Positions 1-9,352 of a stretch of DNA of 64,000 nt are shown here, piece after piece. Below the pieces are notes generated by a model that saw only the letters and a list, made by a program, of their open reading frames with translations, did not search any database and had not been told where the DNA came from. Source of the stretch: Salinirubrum litoreum (GTDB lineage: Archaea; Halobacteriota; Halobacteria; Halobacteriales; Haloferacaceae); NCBI RefSeq assembly GCF_020567425.1, contig NZ_JAJCVJ010000003.1, positions 124,001 to 188,000 of the forward strand, read 5' to 3'. Each line of letters starts with the position of its first letter. Position 1 is the first letter of the stretch. A program made the position numbers and the translations under genes.

Positions 1-92
1 CCGTCGTACGTGACCTTCGCGTTGCGCATCTCGATGATCGGATCGCTCGTCGTCGCCTCTGCCCGTCGTCGTGTCGTCTGATCTGATGCCAT
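1..92 (-). CDS. Partial Opp/Dpp ABC transporter ATPase (N-terminus only)
   Basis: Only the first 30 codons are inside the window; the gene continues past the left edge. The visible N-terminus is a polar lead followed by DPIIEMRNAKVTYD, which matches the opening beta-strands of peptide-type ABC ATPases (compare the two complete ATPases at 17.5 and 46.5 kb). Its ATG at 90-92 directly abuts the stop codon of the upstream permease, so the genes are surely co-transcribed. Walker motifs are not visible because of the truncation, so the call rests on the N-terminal resemblance and on operon position. Confidence 0.7.
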   Translation of the reverse strand, partial: MASDQTTRRRAEATTSDPIIEMRNAKVTYD

Positions 93-1112
93 CTAGAGCA
101 CCTCCGTCAGGCCCGTGTCTTCGTCGTCGGACGCCGTCGACTTCGATTCGCCGGCCATCCGAGTCCGGACGCGGGGGTTGAACACGCGGTCCATCCCCTG
201 TCCGAGCAGGATGAGTCCCAGCGAGAGCCCCATGATCGCCAGCATCGGTGCGAGCAACCAGTGGGCCGCACTCCAGGAGAACAGCGCCCCGCCGCTGTAC
301 GCGAAGTTGAGGGTGACGCCCCAGTTCTGCTTCGAGTACGGCAGGACGCCGAGGAAGAACAACCCGACCGAGGCGAACATGACGTAGCGTGCGGCGAACA
401 CGAAGTTGACCGTCACGTACGGCATGAGGTTCGGGATGATGTCCTTCCAGATGATGCGCGGCGTACTGACGCCCATCGTCCGGGAGGCCTCGACGTAGTC
501 GTTCTGCCGGATGGTGAGCACCTGCGAACGCAGGGACCGACCGAGGCCGGCCCAGTAGCTGATGTTGATGATGACGCCCAGGAGAATCGGGTTCTCCGGG
601 TTCAGCGTCACCGCCAGGATGATCACCAGCGGGAGCCCCGGAATCGCCATCACGAGGTCCGAGAAGGACATCAGCGCCTGATCGACCTGCCCGCCCTTGT
701 AGCCGGCGATGGTGCCGATGGCGACGGCGACGCCGGTCGCCCAGACGGCACCGGCGGTGATCATCAGCAGGATGTCCGGCGTCGAGTAGATGATGAGCGC
801 CGCCAGATCCGTCCCCGAGGCGGTCGTGCCGAGGGGGTAGTTCATGTTCTCGAACAGCATCAGGTAGCGCGGTGCCTGACTCGTCGAGGGTTCTCGCCAG
901 AGACCGAACACCGCGACGAGTGCCATCGCGAGGTACCCCCCGACGATGAGGAGTCCGAACCGGGTCCGCCAGTCGGCCCAGGCGACGAGCAACGGCGTCC
1001 GGACCCCGTCTTCGTACACCTCGCGGAGTCGCTCCCGTCTCGTCACGTCGGGTGCCGACGTGCTCTCGCTTCGCCAGTCGACGCCCGTGTTCTCGCTTTC
1101 AGTATGCTTCAT
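93..1112 (-). CDS. Opp/Dpp-type ABC transporter permease (DppC-like)
   Basis: Inner-membrane channel subunit of a peptide/oligosaccharide-type importer, 339 aa. A soluble N-terminal tail of about 50 residues precedes a first membrane helix. The cytoplasmic coupling motif of binding-protein-dependent permeases is visible as VEASRTMGVSTPRIIWKDIIPN around residues 207-228. The N-terminal half holds the long extracellular loop typical of DppC. It overlaps the upstream DppB-like gene by 14 bases, so the two are translationally coupled, and it is followed without a gap by the ATPase. The C-terminus is a polar, acidic tail. Substrate cannot be told from the permease; the nearby GH3 glucosidase makes a beta-glucoside as plausible as a peptide. 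Confidence 0.93.
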   Translation of the reverse strand: MKHTESENTGVDWRSESTSAPDVTRRERLREVYEDGVRTPLLVAWADWRTRFGLLIVGGYLAMALVAVFGLWREPSTSQAPRYLMLFENMNYPLGTTASGTDLAALIIYSTPDILLMITAGAVWATGVAVAIGTIAGYKGGQVDQALMSFSDLVMAIPGLPLVIILAVTLNPENPILLGVIINISYWAGLGRSLRSQVLTIRQNDYVEASRTMGVSTPRIIWKDIIPNLMPYVTVNFVFAARYVMFASVGLFFLGVLPYSKQNWGVTLNFAYSGGALFSWSAAHWLLAPMLAIMGLSLGLILLGQGMDRVFNPRVRTRMAGESKSTASDDEDTGLTEVL

Positions 1113-2103
1113 CGGAGTCTCCTGCGCTGATCCGCGGATCGATCTTGCTGTAAGTCAGGTCGGCGACGTAGACGCCGAGGACCAGTGCCACGGTGATGAC
1201 GAGGAAGGTCCCCATCATCAGCGGGTAGTCGTTGGACGTGAGCGACGAGAACAGGTAGTAGCCCAGTCCCGTGTACGAGAAGATCTGCTCTAAGATGACG
1301 GTCCCGCCCAGGCGGAACCCGAGCAGGAGCAGAAAGCCCGTGTACATCGGGAGGATGGCGTTCCGGGCGACGTACCGGGTCGCGATCCGCCGGTCCGAGA
1401 GACCACGCAACCGAGCGACCTGGACGTAGTCGTTGCCGAGTACCTGGATGCTGTTCCCGCGCATCGCCAGCGCCTGCCCGCCGATGGCCCCGAGCGTGTA
1501 CGAGACGATGGGCAGGATGCTGTGTTCCAGCGCACTCAACAGGAACGGGACGCTCAGTTCACGTTCCACGCTGGTCCCGACCGTTCCAGCCGTCGGGAGC
1601 CAGCCGAACTGGTACGCGAAGACGTACAGCAGGATGACGGCGACCACGTAGAAGGGCACCGACATCAGAGAGATGGAGATGCCCGACAGCACCTGGTCGA
1701 ACTTGGAGCCTTCCCAGTACGCCTGGAGTGACCCGAGGAAGATACCCACCACGAAGACGAGTACCGTCGAGACCAGGACCACGAATATCGTCCACGGTGC
1801 CGCCTTGGCGATGATCGCCACGACGGGTTCGTTGAGCGCGATAGACTCCCCGAGGTTCCCCTGTGCGAGCGAGAGCATGTAGTTCGCGTACTGCTCGTAC
1901 AGCGGGGCGTCCGGCCGGATGTTCTGCAGGTTGGCGATTCTCGCGTCTACCTCCTCGGCAGGGACGCCCTGCCGGAGGAGTGTCGCGCGCAACTGGGTGA
2001 ACGGACCGCCGGGGAGTAGCCGGATCAGCCCGAAGGTGAGCGACGCCACGAGGAAGATCGTGGCGAACACCCGGGCGGTCCGGCGGACGTAGTAGTTGAC
2101 CAT
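1099..2103 (-). CDS. Opp/Dpp-type ABC transporter permease (DppB-like)
   Basis: First membrane subunit of the same importer, 334 aa. It begins with the classic DppB opening, a short basic stretch (YYVRRTARVF) and then one long hydrophobic helix with PGGPF shortly after it. The coupling motif appears as YVQVARLRGLSDRRIATRYVARN near residues 226-248. About six membrane helices are expected. It lies 12 bases downstream of the binding protein gene and overlaps the following permease gene, the standard SBP-dppB-dppC-dppD order. Nothing looks broken. Confidence 0.94.
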   Translation of the reverse strand: MVNYYVRRTARVFATIFLVASLTFGLIRLLPGGPFTQLRATLLRQGVPAEEVDARIANLQNIRPDAPLYEQYANYMLSLAQGNLGESIALNEPVVAIIAKAAPWTIFVVLVSTVLVFVVGIFLGSLQAYWEGSKFDQVLSGISISLMSVPFYVVAVILLYVFAYQFGWLPTAGTVGTSVERELSVPFLLSALEHSILPIVSYTLGAIGGQALAMRGNSIQVLGNDYVQVARLRGLSDRRIATRYVARNAILPMYTGFLLLLGFRLGGTVILEQIFSYTGLGYYLFSSLTSNDYPLMMGTFLVITVALVLGVYVADLTYSKIDPRISAGDSDEAY

Positions 2104-2115
2104 TGCGTACTGTGT

Positions 2116-3918
2116 TTACTCGTTCTTCGGGGTCAGCTTGCCCTGCTTCGGGAGCCAGTGGGACGGCCACTTGACGCCACGGGCGGGGTCGTCTTCCGAC
2201 GGGACGTTCCAGTTGCCATCCGTGAGCCACGACTGGTCGAGTTTGCCGACCAGCCCGAGCACCGGGATGTTCTGGTTGTGGTGCCACGCGACGCGTTTGA
2301 CGGTCTCGGAGACCTCGCCCTCGTCCTGCGTGGTCGCGACGGTCTGGATCTCTTCGAGCGGGTTCAGGGTCATCTCGCCCGACCCGTCCATCGCGGGGAC
2401 GGTGTGTTCGCCGCTCGGGAAGTTGTGGCCGCCGTCGACGTCCGGGATGCGCATCTGCCAGCGGAGCGGGAAGTACGGGAACGACGAGCGAGCGCCGCCG
2501 GGGAGCCAGTAGAACGCACCCATCGTGAAGTTGGACTCGATGTACGACCCGAAGTAGTCTCCGCCGGGCAGTGACTTGATCTCGAAGTCGAAGCCGAAGG
2601 AGTTCAACTGGTCGACGACGGTGTTGGTCGCCGTCGTCCAGTCGGTCCACCCGGCCGGCGTCACGTAGCTTCCGCCGATGGTGTCGCCGTTCTCGTCTTT
2701 CCACGTGCCGCCGGACTTCGAGTAGCCTGCCTCACGAAGCAGCGAGGCGGCTTTCTCGGACTGGGTCGCGTCCATGCCGTACCCCTCGAAGTCGCCGTAG
2801 GCGTCGCCGAGCCAGCTCTCCTGGTCGCTCGGTGCGATACCGGTGATCTTCGGTGCCGGGTCTTTCGTGCGCGGCCCGGCGTTCTCGGCGACCTGTTGGC
2901 GGTTGATGACGTGTGCGACTGCCTGGCGGACCTTCCGCTTGCCGAAGACGGGGTCGTCGTGGTTGAACATGATCCCGTAGCCCCACTTCGCCGGAAGCGG
3001 GATCTCCTCGACGGAGTCCGGGAAGTTCGCGACGATCTTCGGCGGGGCGAACAGACTCGTGACGACGTCGAGTTCACGACCCATCAGCCCCTGCTGGAGT
3101 GCGGTGTTGTCCTGTCGGTTCAGCAGTTGGTACTCGGTGAACGTGACGTTGTCCGCGCTGTGGAACTCCTCGTTGCGCGAGAGCGTCCACGCCTGATCGC
3201 TCTTCGACTCGTAGCTGAAGGGACCGTTGCCGTGGATGTCCTCCTCCCACTGGAACTGCTGGATCGCAGAGGCCTCCTTGTCGAGGAACTCGTTGAAGAC
3301 CGGCTGGTAGCCGTGGATCCGCAGGTCGCCGTTCGCGAGCGTGTGCTTGATGATCTCCGGGTTCGACGGTCGCTCGAGCGAGATGACGACCGTCTTGTCG
3401 TCCTCGCCCTGTTCGACGCTCTCGGCGAAGTCCCAGAGCGTGGCGTTGGTCTTCTTCATCAGTCGGAACTGGGTGATGACGTCGCCGGCGGTGACGTCGT
3501 CGCCGGTGTCCCACGTCAGGTCGTCGCGGATCGTGAGTGTCACCGTCTCGCCCTCGAAGGACCATGACTCGAGGCCGGCCAGTTCGAACTCCTGCGTCTC
3601 GAAGTTGTAGGCGGCGAACCGCTCGAAGAGGTGGTTCCCGGCGATCCAGTCGTAGTTCTGGGTCCCCATCGGGTTCACGTGCATGTTCGTCGGGACGCCG
3701 TTGTTGGTCGCCCCGACCAGGGTGGCGTCGGAGACACTCGACCCTCCCTCGGTGCTGGTAGATCCGTCGTCCTCGCTCTCGCTCTCGTCCCCGCTGCTGG
3801 TGCCGGCGCCACCACCACCGCTACAGCCGGCGAGGGCTGCTGCACCGGAGACACCAGTTAGTTCGACGAAACGCCGTCGGCTAATCATATCGCTATAGTC
3901 GCCAGTAGGTCCTGACAT
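2116..3918 (-). CDS. ABC transporter substrate-binding lipoprotein (SBP family 5)
   Basis: Extracellular solute receptor of the importer, 600 aa, the usual size for family 5 (DppA/OppA type). The N-terminus has a Tat motif (SRRRFVEL, residues 13-20) and a lipobox ending at Cys32, followed by a Gly/Ser/Asp/Glu-rich linker, so it should be exported folded and anchored to lipid. The mature domain contains the family-5 pattern of a dehydrated 'LTIRDDLTWDTGDDVTAGDV' region. I chose the ATG at 3918 because a TATA-like box (TATTAAAC, 3947-3954) lies about 30 bases upstream; the alternative ATG at 3888 would shorten the leader by 10 residues. Some archaeal family-5 receptors bind oligosaccharides rather than peptides, so the ligand is open. 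Confidence 0.93.
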   Translation of the reverse strand: MSGPTGDYSDMISRRRFVELTGVSGAAALAGCSGGGGAGTSSGDESESEDDGSTSTEGGSSVSDATLVGATNNGVPTNMHVNPMGTQNYDWIAGNHLFERFAAYNFETQEFELAGLESWSFEGETVTLTIRDDLTWDTGDDVTAGDVITQFRLMKKTNATLWDFAESVEQGEDDKTVVISLERPSNPEIIKHTLANGDLRIHGYQPVFNEFLDKEASAIQQFQWEEDIHGNGPFSYESKSDQAWTLSRNEEFHSADNVTFTEYQLLNRQDNTALQQGLMGRELDVVTSLFAPPKIVANFPDSVEEIPLPAKWGYGIMFNHDDPVFGKRKVRQAVAHVINRQQVAENAGPRTKDPAPKITGIAPSDQESWLGDAYGDFEGYGMDATQSEKAASLLREAGYSKSGGTWKDENGDTIGGSYVTPAGWTDWTTATNTVVDQLNSFGFDFEIKSLPGGDYFGSYIESNFTMGAFYWLPGGARSSFPYFPLRWQMRIPDVDGGHNFPSGEHTVPAMDGSGEMTLNPLEEIQTVATTQDEGEVSETVKRVAWHHNQNIPVLGLVGKLDQSWLTDGNWNVPSEDDPARGVKWPSHWLPKQGKLTPKNE

Positions 3919-3946
3919 GCGTACGAACAGACTGTCTGCTACCGTG

Positions 3947-3954
3947 TATTAAAC
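3947..3954 (-). promoter_or_regulatory. TATA box for the first binding-protein operon
   Basis: On the minus strand this reads GTTTAATA, about 30 bases upstream of the ATG at 3918. It is the only A/T-rich element in the GC-rich divergent region between this operon and the DyP-like gene. The spacing fits a leaderless or nearly leaderless haloarchaeal transcript. Confidence 0.5.
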
Positions 3955-4073
3955 ATTTTGGTCAATCATCCACGTTAGCGGCCACGGCCCGACCGGCCTC
4001 GGTTCGGAGTCCTATCGCCGTCTGCTCACAGATCAGCGAAAGAATTATCCATCGTTATTCGTTACCACAGGCA

Positions 4074-5393
4074 ATGCGCCCAGACGAGTCGCAGGGCCTC
4101 CCTCGCCGAAGCTTCGTTCGTGCGGCGGTGGCCATCGGTGGGACCAGCGCCCTCACGGCGTGTCTCGAACAAGAACAGAACAAACTCGCCAGCGACGGTC
4201 AGCAGGTGGCGAGCACCGAGGCGGAACCGGAGTTCCCACGTGGCGACCCCGAGTCCGTGCCCGACGGCCAACATCGGTGGGGCGAGTATCTCGTCCGGGA
4301 CGCACACGGGAACACGGTGCCGCCACAGCAACTCGTCGTCGTCGGTCTCGACTACGAGGGGTCGGCTCCCCCCACGGACGCGGAACGGACACAGGTCGAA
4401 CAGTCGCTCGCCCTCCTCGACCGCGCGTTCCAGTGGGGGACCGGCGGTAACGCGGGCGCGGCGTTCAACCGTGGACTCCTGTTCATGATCGGCTACGCAC
4501 CGAAGTACTTCGAGCAGGTCGGCGCGAGCGTCCCGGAGGGGTTGACGCCTCCAGAGACTGTCCTCGAGTCTGTCGGCGAGGACCCTGCCCACGCAGACAG
4601 CTACGACGCGGTCCTGATGATGACCAGCGACATCGGCTCCGTCCTGCTGGCGGCGGAGTCGGCGTTGTTCGGCGAGGTGGAGACGGTGAACGGGCTGCCC
4701 GTCGAGTCGACGCTCGAGGGCGTCTTCTCGAAGGCCGGCAGACACGTCGGCTACATCGGGAAGGGCCTGCCGGCCGACAAACTCGACAACGAGGACATCC
4801 CGGAGGACGCACCGCTCTCGATGGGGTTCAAGTCCGGCTTCCGGGACAACCTCCCGCCGGAGGACCGGGTCACCATCGACGACGGCCCCTTCGCGGGCGG
4901 GACGACCATCGCCTCCTCGACGCTCCGTATCGACCTCGACCGCTGGTACGACCAGACCCACCAGGAACGGACAGAGGAGATGTTCTGCCCGGCACACACC
5001 TCCGACGAGGTCGGTCCGGTCGGGGAGAAACTCGGCGGCGACAGCGGGATCACCGAGGAGGACGTCGATCGGATCGAAGACGACGCCGAGGAGTACGGAA
5101 AGATCGGGCACACACAGAAAGTCGCTCGGGCGCGCGACGACGACTTCCACGCGAAGATCCTCCGCCGGACCGAAGGGGTGGCCGACACCGTGACCGACGG
5201 CGCGGGCTTCCAGTTCAACTCGATCCAGGAGACGATGGCCGACTTCGTCGAGACGCGCGTGGCGATGAACCCCGACGAGTACGACGACGACCTCCCGGCG
5301 GAGGACCACGGGATCACGGACTATCTGGAGACGCTCCGTCGCGGCAGCTATCTCGCCCCGACGCGTGACGACTGGGCGCTCCCGGTGGTCTGA
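4074..5393 (+). CDS. Tat-exported DyP-type peroxidase-like protein
   Basis: 439 aa. The N-terminus has a Tat motif (RRSFVRAAVA, 11-20) and a lipobox-like LTAC ending at Cys30. The body resembles dye-decolourising (DyP) heme peroxidases in its second half. A GxxD motif appears as GFRDN (255-259), where DyP enzymes have GxxDG. It is followed by GGTTIASSTLRIDLDRWY (275-292), like the GGSYLxxRRIRMDLxxW strand. Then come His346 in GHTQKVAR, at the place of the proximal heme-ligand His, ILRR (362-365), and a GFQFNSIQETMADF segment (378-391) like the DyP 'LxFxxxQxDxxxxF'. The usual distal Arg is not obvious. It may be a diverged peroxidase or a heme-binding relative with another role. It is followed after 2 bases by the CRTAC1 lipoprotein gene, so the two form an operon. 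Confidence 0.72.
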   Translation: MRPDESQGLPRRSFVRAAVAIGGTSALTACLEQEQNKLASDGQQVASTEAEPEFPRGDPESVPDGQHRWGEYLVRDAHGNTVPPQQLVVVGLDYEGSAPPTDAERTQVEQSLALLDRAFQWGTGGNAGAAFNRGLLFMIGYAPKYFEQVGASVPEGLTPPETVLESVGEDPAHADSYDAVLMMTSDIGSVLLAAESALFGEVETVNGLPVESTLEGVFSKAGRHVGYIGKGLPADKLDNEDIPEDAPLSMGFKSGFRDNLPPEDRVTIDDGPFAGGTTIASSTLRIDLDRWYDQTHQERTEEMFCPAHTSDEVGPVGEKLGGDSGITEEDVDRIEDDAEEYGKIGHTQKVARARDDDFHAKILRRTEGVADTVTDGAGFQFNSIQETMADFVETRVAMNPDEYDDDLPAEDHGITDYLETLRRGSYLAPTRDDWALPVV

Positions 5394-5395
5394 CG

Positions 5396-7066
5396 ATGGG
5401 CAGAACGCTACTGACCGTTGCGGTGGTACTGCTCCTGGTTCTCGCTGGCTGTTCGGCGGCCCCCGACTTCGGTAGCGACTCCTCGGAGTCGGAAGCACCA
5501 CGCATCCAGTTCGAGGACGTCACGGCCGACTCGGGACTCCAGTACGAGGCGACCGGCAGCGGGGTGGGGAGCGGGAACTCCGGGGTGTACACCGCCGACG
5601 TGGACGACGACTCGTGGACGGACGTCCTCGCCATCGGCGGAGACGGCCCCACGCTGTTCGAGAACCGCGGGGGACAGTTCACCCGGAGCGACGCCCTGCC
5701 GTCGGTCGAAGCCGACATCAAGAGCGCTGTCTTCGTCGACGTCGACCGCGACGGCTACCCCGACCTGTTCCTGTTCGGCCGCGAGGGGACCGTCCACGCC
5801 TTCCACAACGACGGCGGGACCTTCGAACCGACCGACTACGGCCTCGGGAACCTGACGTACCCGCTCGGGGCGACCGCCGCAGACTACGACGGCGACGGCG
5901 ACACGGACCTGTTCGTCTACCAGTCCGGGTCGTGGCGCGACCGCAAGCCGGCGGGCTACTTCAACCTCCGGACGACGATCGAGTCCGACAACGGCAACCC
6001 GAACTACCTCTACGAGAACGTCGGCGGGGAGTTCCGGCGCGTCGACAGCGAGGCCATCGACGGCGACCACTGGAGTCTGGCGGCGAGTTTCGCCGACTTC
6101 ACCGGCGACGGCCGCCCGGACATCCACGTCGCCAACGACTACAACAACGACACGGTGTACGTCAACCGGGGCGACGGCACCTTCGACCGGCGATCGCTGG
6201 GCGGGTCGACTGCCCGCAACGGGATGTCGTCGGACGTCGCAGACGTGACCGGCGACGGGCGACCGGACGTGTTCGTCTCCAACATCTGGTTCCCCAGCCT
6301 GAAGGCGAACATGGACGACGAGCGATACGACCGCCTGAAGCGACTGCTCGAGTTCGTGATCCACTCGAGTCGGACGAAGGGGAACACGCTCCTCGTCAAC
6401 GGCGGTGACGGGACGTTCCGCGACGCCGCAGACGACTTCGGTGTCCGCCACGGCGGGTGGGGCTGGGCGGCCAGCATGACCGACTTCGACAACGACGGCG
6501 ATCGCGATCTGGTCCACACGACCCAACACGTCGTCAGGATCAACCGCACGGACCCGGTCTACACCTACCCGATGGTGTTCCAGTCGCGGAGCGCGTCGGG
6601 AGGGGAGGCGAGCAACTTCACGCGCGTGAACAAGAGCGTCAACGGCATGCGCGAGACCGACGGGCGCGGCCTCGCGACGCTCGATTACGATCACGACGGC
6701 GCACAGGAACTCGTCGTCGCCACGTACGACGCGTCGTTCGTGGTGTACGACAACGCGGGGACCGCCGACCGCAACAGCGTCCAGTTCCGCGTCACGACGG
6801 AGCGCGGGGCGACGGCACTCGGCGCGGTCGTCACCGTCACGGCCGGCGAGACCGAGCAGGTGGTCGCCCAGACGGCCAACGTCGACTACCTCTCGCAGGA
6901 CTCCCGGGTCGAACACGTCGGCGTCGCCGACCACGAGACGGTGACGCTCCGCGTCCGCTGGCCCGACGGGACCGAACGCGAGTACGAGAACGTCTCTGTG
7001 AACCAGCGACTCAGCCTGACGAAGTCGGGCATCGTCGTCACCGCGACCACGGACTCGGCCGACTAG
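5396..7066 (+). CDS. CRTAC1-family FG-GAP/VCBS repeat lipoprotein with ASPIC/UnbV domain
   Basis: 556 aa. A Sec-type signal with a lipobox ending at Cys19 (VLAGC) anchors it outside the cell. At least seven Ca-binding-like repeats follow, each with a DxDxDGxxD core: DVDDDSWTD, DVDRDGYPD, DYDGDGDTD, DFTGDGRPD, DVTGDGRPD, DFDNDGDRD, DYDHDGAQE. Together they should fold as a beta-propeller. The last 90 or so residues match the ASPIC/UnbV domain (ALGAVVTVTAGE, then LRVRWPDGTEREYENVSVNQRLSLT). The family is widespread but its biochemical role is not established. The start codon lies 2 bases after the stop of the DyP-like gene, so they are made together and may act together at the surface. Confidence 0.88.
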   Translation: MGRTLLTVAVVLLLVLAGCSAAPDFGSDSSESEAPRIQFEDVTADSGLQYEATGSGVGSGNSGVYTADVDDDSWTDVLAIGGDGPTLFENRGGQFTRSDALPSVEADIKSAVFVDVDRDGYPDLFLFGREGTVHAFHNDGGTFEPTDYGLGNLTYPLGATAADYDGDGDTDLFVYQSGSWRDRKPAGYFNLRTTIESDNGNPNYLYENVGGEFRRVDSEAIDGDHWSLAASFADFTGDGRPDIHVANDYNNDTVYVNRGDGTFDRRSLGGSTARNGMSSDVADVTGDGRPDVFVSNIWFPSLKANMDDERYDRLKRLLEFVIHSSRTKGNTLLVNGGDGTFRDAADDFGVRHGGWGWAASMTDFDNDGDRDLVHTTQHVVRINRTDPVYTYPMVFQSRSASGGEASNFTRVNKSVNGMRETDGRGLATLDYDHDGAQELVVATYDASFVVYDNAGTADRNSVQFRVTTERGATALGAVVTVTAGETEQVVAQTANVDYLSQDSRVEHVGVADHETVTLRVRWPDGTEREYENVSVNQRLSLTKSGIVVTATTDSAD

Positions 7067-7085
7067 TCGCGGTGTCCGACCATCC

Positions 7086-7097
7086 AAAATTATAAAT
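7086..7097 (+). promoter_or_regulatory. TATA box for the GH3 gene
   Basis: AAAATTATAAAT lies 24-35 bases upstream of the ATG at 7121 in otherwise GC-rich DNA, the standard distance for a leaderless haloarchaeal promoter. Confidence 0.6.
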
Positions 7098-7120
7098 CCG
7101 AGTGGTAGACTCTACGAAGT

Positions 7121-9352
7121 ATGCAGACTAGTGGCAAGCAACCCTTGTATAGAGACGAGACTGCCGCCACGGCGAAACGCGTCGAAGACCTCCTCGACCG
7201 GATGACACTGGAGGAGAAAGTGGGCCAACTCGTCGGAACCTGGGCCGGCCACCTCGACGGGTTCAAGTCTATCGACGACGTCGCCGACGAGATCAGAGAC
7301 CACGGCGTCGGTGCCGTCGCGTCGTTCGGCTGGGGCGGTGCGGTGGATATGCGTCTCGAGGAGATCGTCGAGGACGTGAACCGCCTGCAGGAAGTCGCCC
7401 TCTCCGAGACTCGGCTGGGTATCCCGCTGTTGTTCAACGTCGACGCGGTCCACGGGCACGCGTACGTCGCCGAGGGGACCGCGTTCCCGAACGGCCTCGG
7501 CGTCGGCGCGATGTGGGACGAACAGGCGACAGAGGAAGCCGCGCGCATCACGGCGACCGAGGTCAGACGCAGCGGTGCCCACCAGAACTACTCGCCGACG
7601 TGTGACGTCGCCCGCGACCCACGCTGGGGCCGAACGTTCGAGACCTTCGGCGAGAGCCCCTACCTCTGCGGGAAACTCGCTGCCGCGAAGGTCCGCGGCT
7701 ACCAGGGCGACGGGATCGAGGACCGGTCGTCGGTGGTCGCCACGGCGAAACACTTCCCGGCGTACAGCGAACCCGCACGCGGCGAGGACGCCGCGCCCGT
7801 CGAAGTCTCCGAGTACCTCCTCCGGAACGTCTTCCTCCCCTCCTTCCTCGACACGCTGGACGAGGACGTCGAGTCGGTGATGCCCTCCTACAACGCCATC
7901 GACGGCGAACCGTCACACGGGTCGCGCCGGTACCTCACGGACCTGCTGCGTGGCACGCTCGGCTTCGACGGTAGTATCGTCTCGGACTGGGGCGGTGTGA
8001 AGATGCTCCACAACGACCACAGGATCACGACAGACCACCGCGAGTCGGTCAGACAGACCCGCGAGGCCGGCCTCGACATCGCCTCCGTGGACGCGATCGA
8101 CCACGCCGAGAACCTCGTCTCGCTGGTCGAAGACGGTGAAGTCGCCGAGAGCGTGGTCGACGAGAGCGTCAGACGCGTCCTCTCACAGAAGTTCCGGCTC
8201 GGACTGTTCGAGGACGCGTTCGTCGACGAGAGCGAGGCGAAGGACGTCGTCGGCTCCGAGACCCACCGCGAGGCGTCGCTCGATGCGGCACGGGAGTCGA
8301 TGACGCTCCTGAAGAACGACGATCTGCTGCCACTCGACGACGACGCGGACGTCCTCGTCACCGGTCCGAACGCGGACGACGTGGTCCACCAACTCGGTGG
8401 CTGGAGCGTCCCGGAGGACGACGGCACCGACGTCGTCACGATCCGAGACGGCATCGAGGGAGTCACGGAGGGCACCGTCAGCTACGAGCAGGGCGCGACG
8501 ATCAACGACGAACTCGACGTCGACGCCGCCGTCGACGCCGCCGAAGACGCGGACGTCGCCGTCGTCGCGGTCGGGGAACCGTGGTACCTCCACGAGTTCG
8601 GCCCGAGCGTGGACACCGGGACCGACCCCGACGAGTTCCCGAACCGCCACTCGCTGAGCCTGCCGCCGGCCCAGCGCGAACTCGTCGAGGCGATCCACGA
8701 AACCGGGACGCCGACGGTCGGCGTGCTCGTCACCGGGCGGCCGCTCATCGTCGACTGGATGGCCGAGCACGTCCCCGCGATTCTGCTGGCGTACTATCCG
8801 GGCACGATGGGCGGCCGTGCCGTCGCCGAGACGCTGTTCGGGGAAAACGAGCCGAGTGGTCGCCTGCCCATCTCGATTCCGAAGTCGACCGGGCACCTCC
8901 AGACCCGGTTCAACCACTTCCCGCACCCCACGCCGATCGGCCAGGAGGAACACCCGTCGTCGTACGACCCACTGTTCGAGTTCGGTCACGGCCTCAGCTA
9001 CGCCGAGTTCGAGTACGGCGACGTGACGCTGAGCGAGTCCACGATCGGCCCACACGAGACGACGACGGTGCAGGTTCCCGTCGAGAACGTCAGCGATCGC
9101 GCAGGCAGCGACGTGGTACAGGTGTACGTCACGAATCACGCGAGCGCACGCGTGACGCCGGTCCGGGAGCTTCGTGGCTTCGACCGCGTCTCACTCGACG
9201 GCGGAGCGACGGCGACCGTGGCGGTCGAACTCGCCGCGACAGAGTTCGGGCAGGTCGGCGCGGACGGCTCCCGACAACCGGACGCCGGCGAGTACTCGGT
9301 CCACGTCGGCGAGCAGACGGTCCCGCTGACGGTCGAGACGACCTACGACTGA
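7121..9352 (+). CDS. Glycoside hydrolase family 3 beta-glucosidase-like enzyme
   Basis: 743 aa with the full GH3 plan. An N-terminal TIM-barrel domain (about 15-345) contains KHF (210-212) and the nucleophile Asp289 in SIVSDWGG. An alpha/beta sandwich domain follows (about 380-620), and a fibronectin III-like domain ends the protein (about 650-740). It hydrolyses terminal beta-linked sugars with retention. There is no signal peptide, so it should work in the cytoplasm on imported oligosaccharides. An A/T-rich stretch (AAAATTATAAAT, 7086-7097) about 30 bases upstream of the ATG is a good TATA box. Its 3' end overlaps the convergent TrmB-family gene by 10 bases, which suggests that TrmB-type protein as its regulator. 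Exact sugar specificity cannot be read. Confidence 0.93.
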   Translation: MQTSGKQPLYRDETAATAKRVEDLLDRMTLEEKVGQLVGTWAGHLDGFKSIDDVADEIRDHGVGAVASFGWGGAVDMRLEEIVEDVNRLQEVALSETRLGIPLLFNVDAVHGHAYVAEGTAFPNGLGVGAMWDEQATEEAARITATEVRRSGAHQNYSPTCDVARDPRWGRTFETFGESPYLCGKLAAAKVRGYQGDGIEDRSSVVATAKHFPAYSEPARGEDAAPVEVSEYLLRNVFLPSFLDTLDEDVESVMPSYNAIDGEPSHGSRRYLTDLLRGTLGFDGSIVSDWGGVKMLHNDHRITTDHRESVRQTREAGLDIASVDAIDHAENLVSLVEDGEVAESVVDESVRRVLSQKFRLGLFEDAFVDESEAKDVVGSETHREASLDAARESMTLLKNDDLLPLDDDADVLVTGPNADDVVHQLGGWSVPEDDGTDVVTIRDGIEGVTEGTVSYEQGATINDELDVDAAVDAAEDADVAVVAVGEPWYLHEFGPSVDTGTDPDEFPNRHSLSLPPAQRELVEAIHETGTPTVGVLVTGRPLIVDWMAEHVPAILLAYYPGTMGGRAVAETLFGENEPSGRLPISIPKSTGHLQTRFNHFPHPTPIGQEEHPSSYDPLFEFGHGLSYAEFEYGDVTLSESTIGPHETTTVQVPVENVSDRAGSDVVQVYVTNHASARVTPVRELRGFDRVSLDGGATATVAVELAATEFGQVGADGSRQPDAGEYSVHVGEQTVPLTVETTYD

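Noticed and set aside
3889-3901. A 13-base match (ATCGCTATAGTCG) to 27057-27069.
   Set aside because: Pairs of matching 13-mers are expected by chance in a 64-kb window, and the first lies within the coding start of a binding protein.
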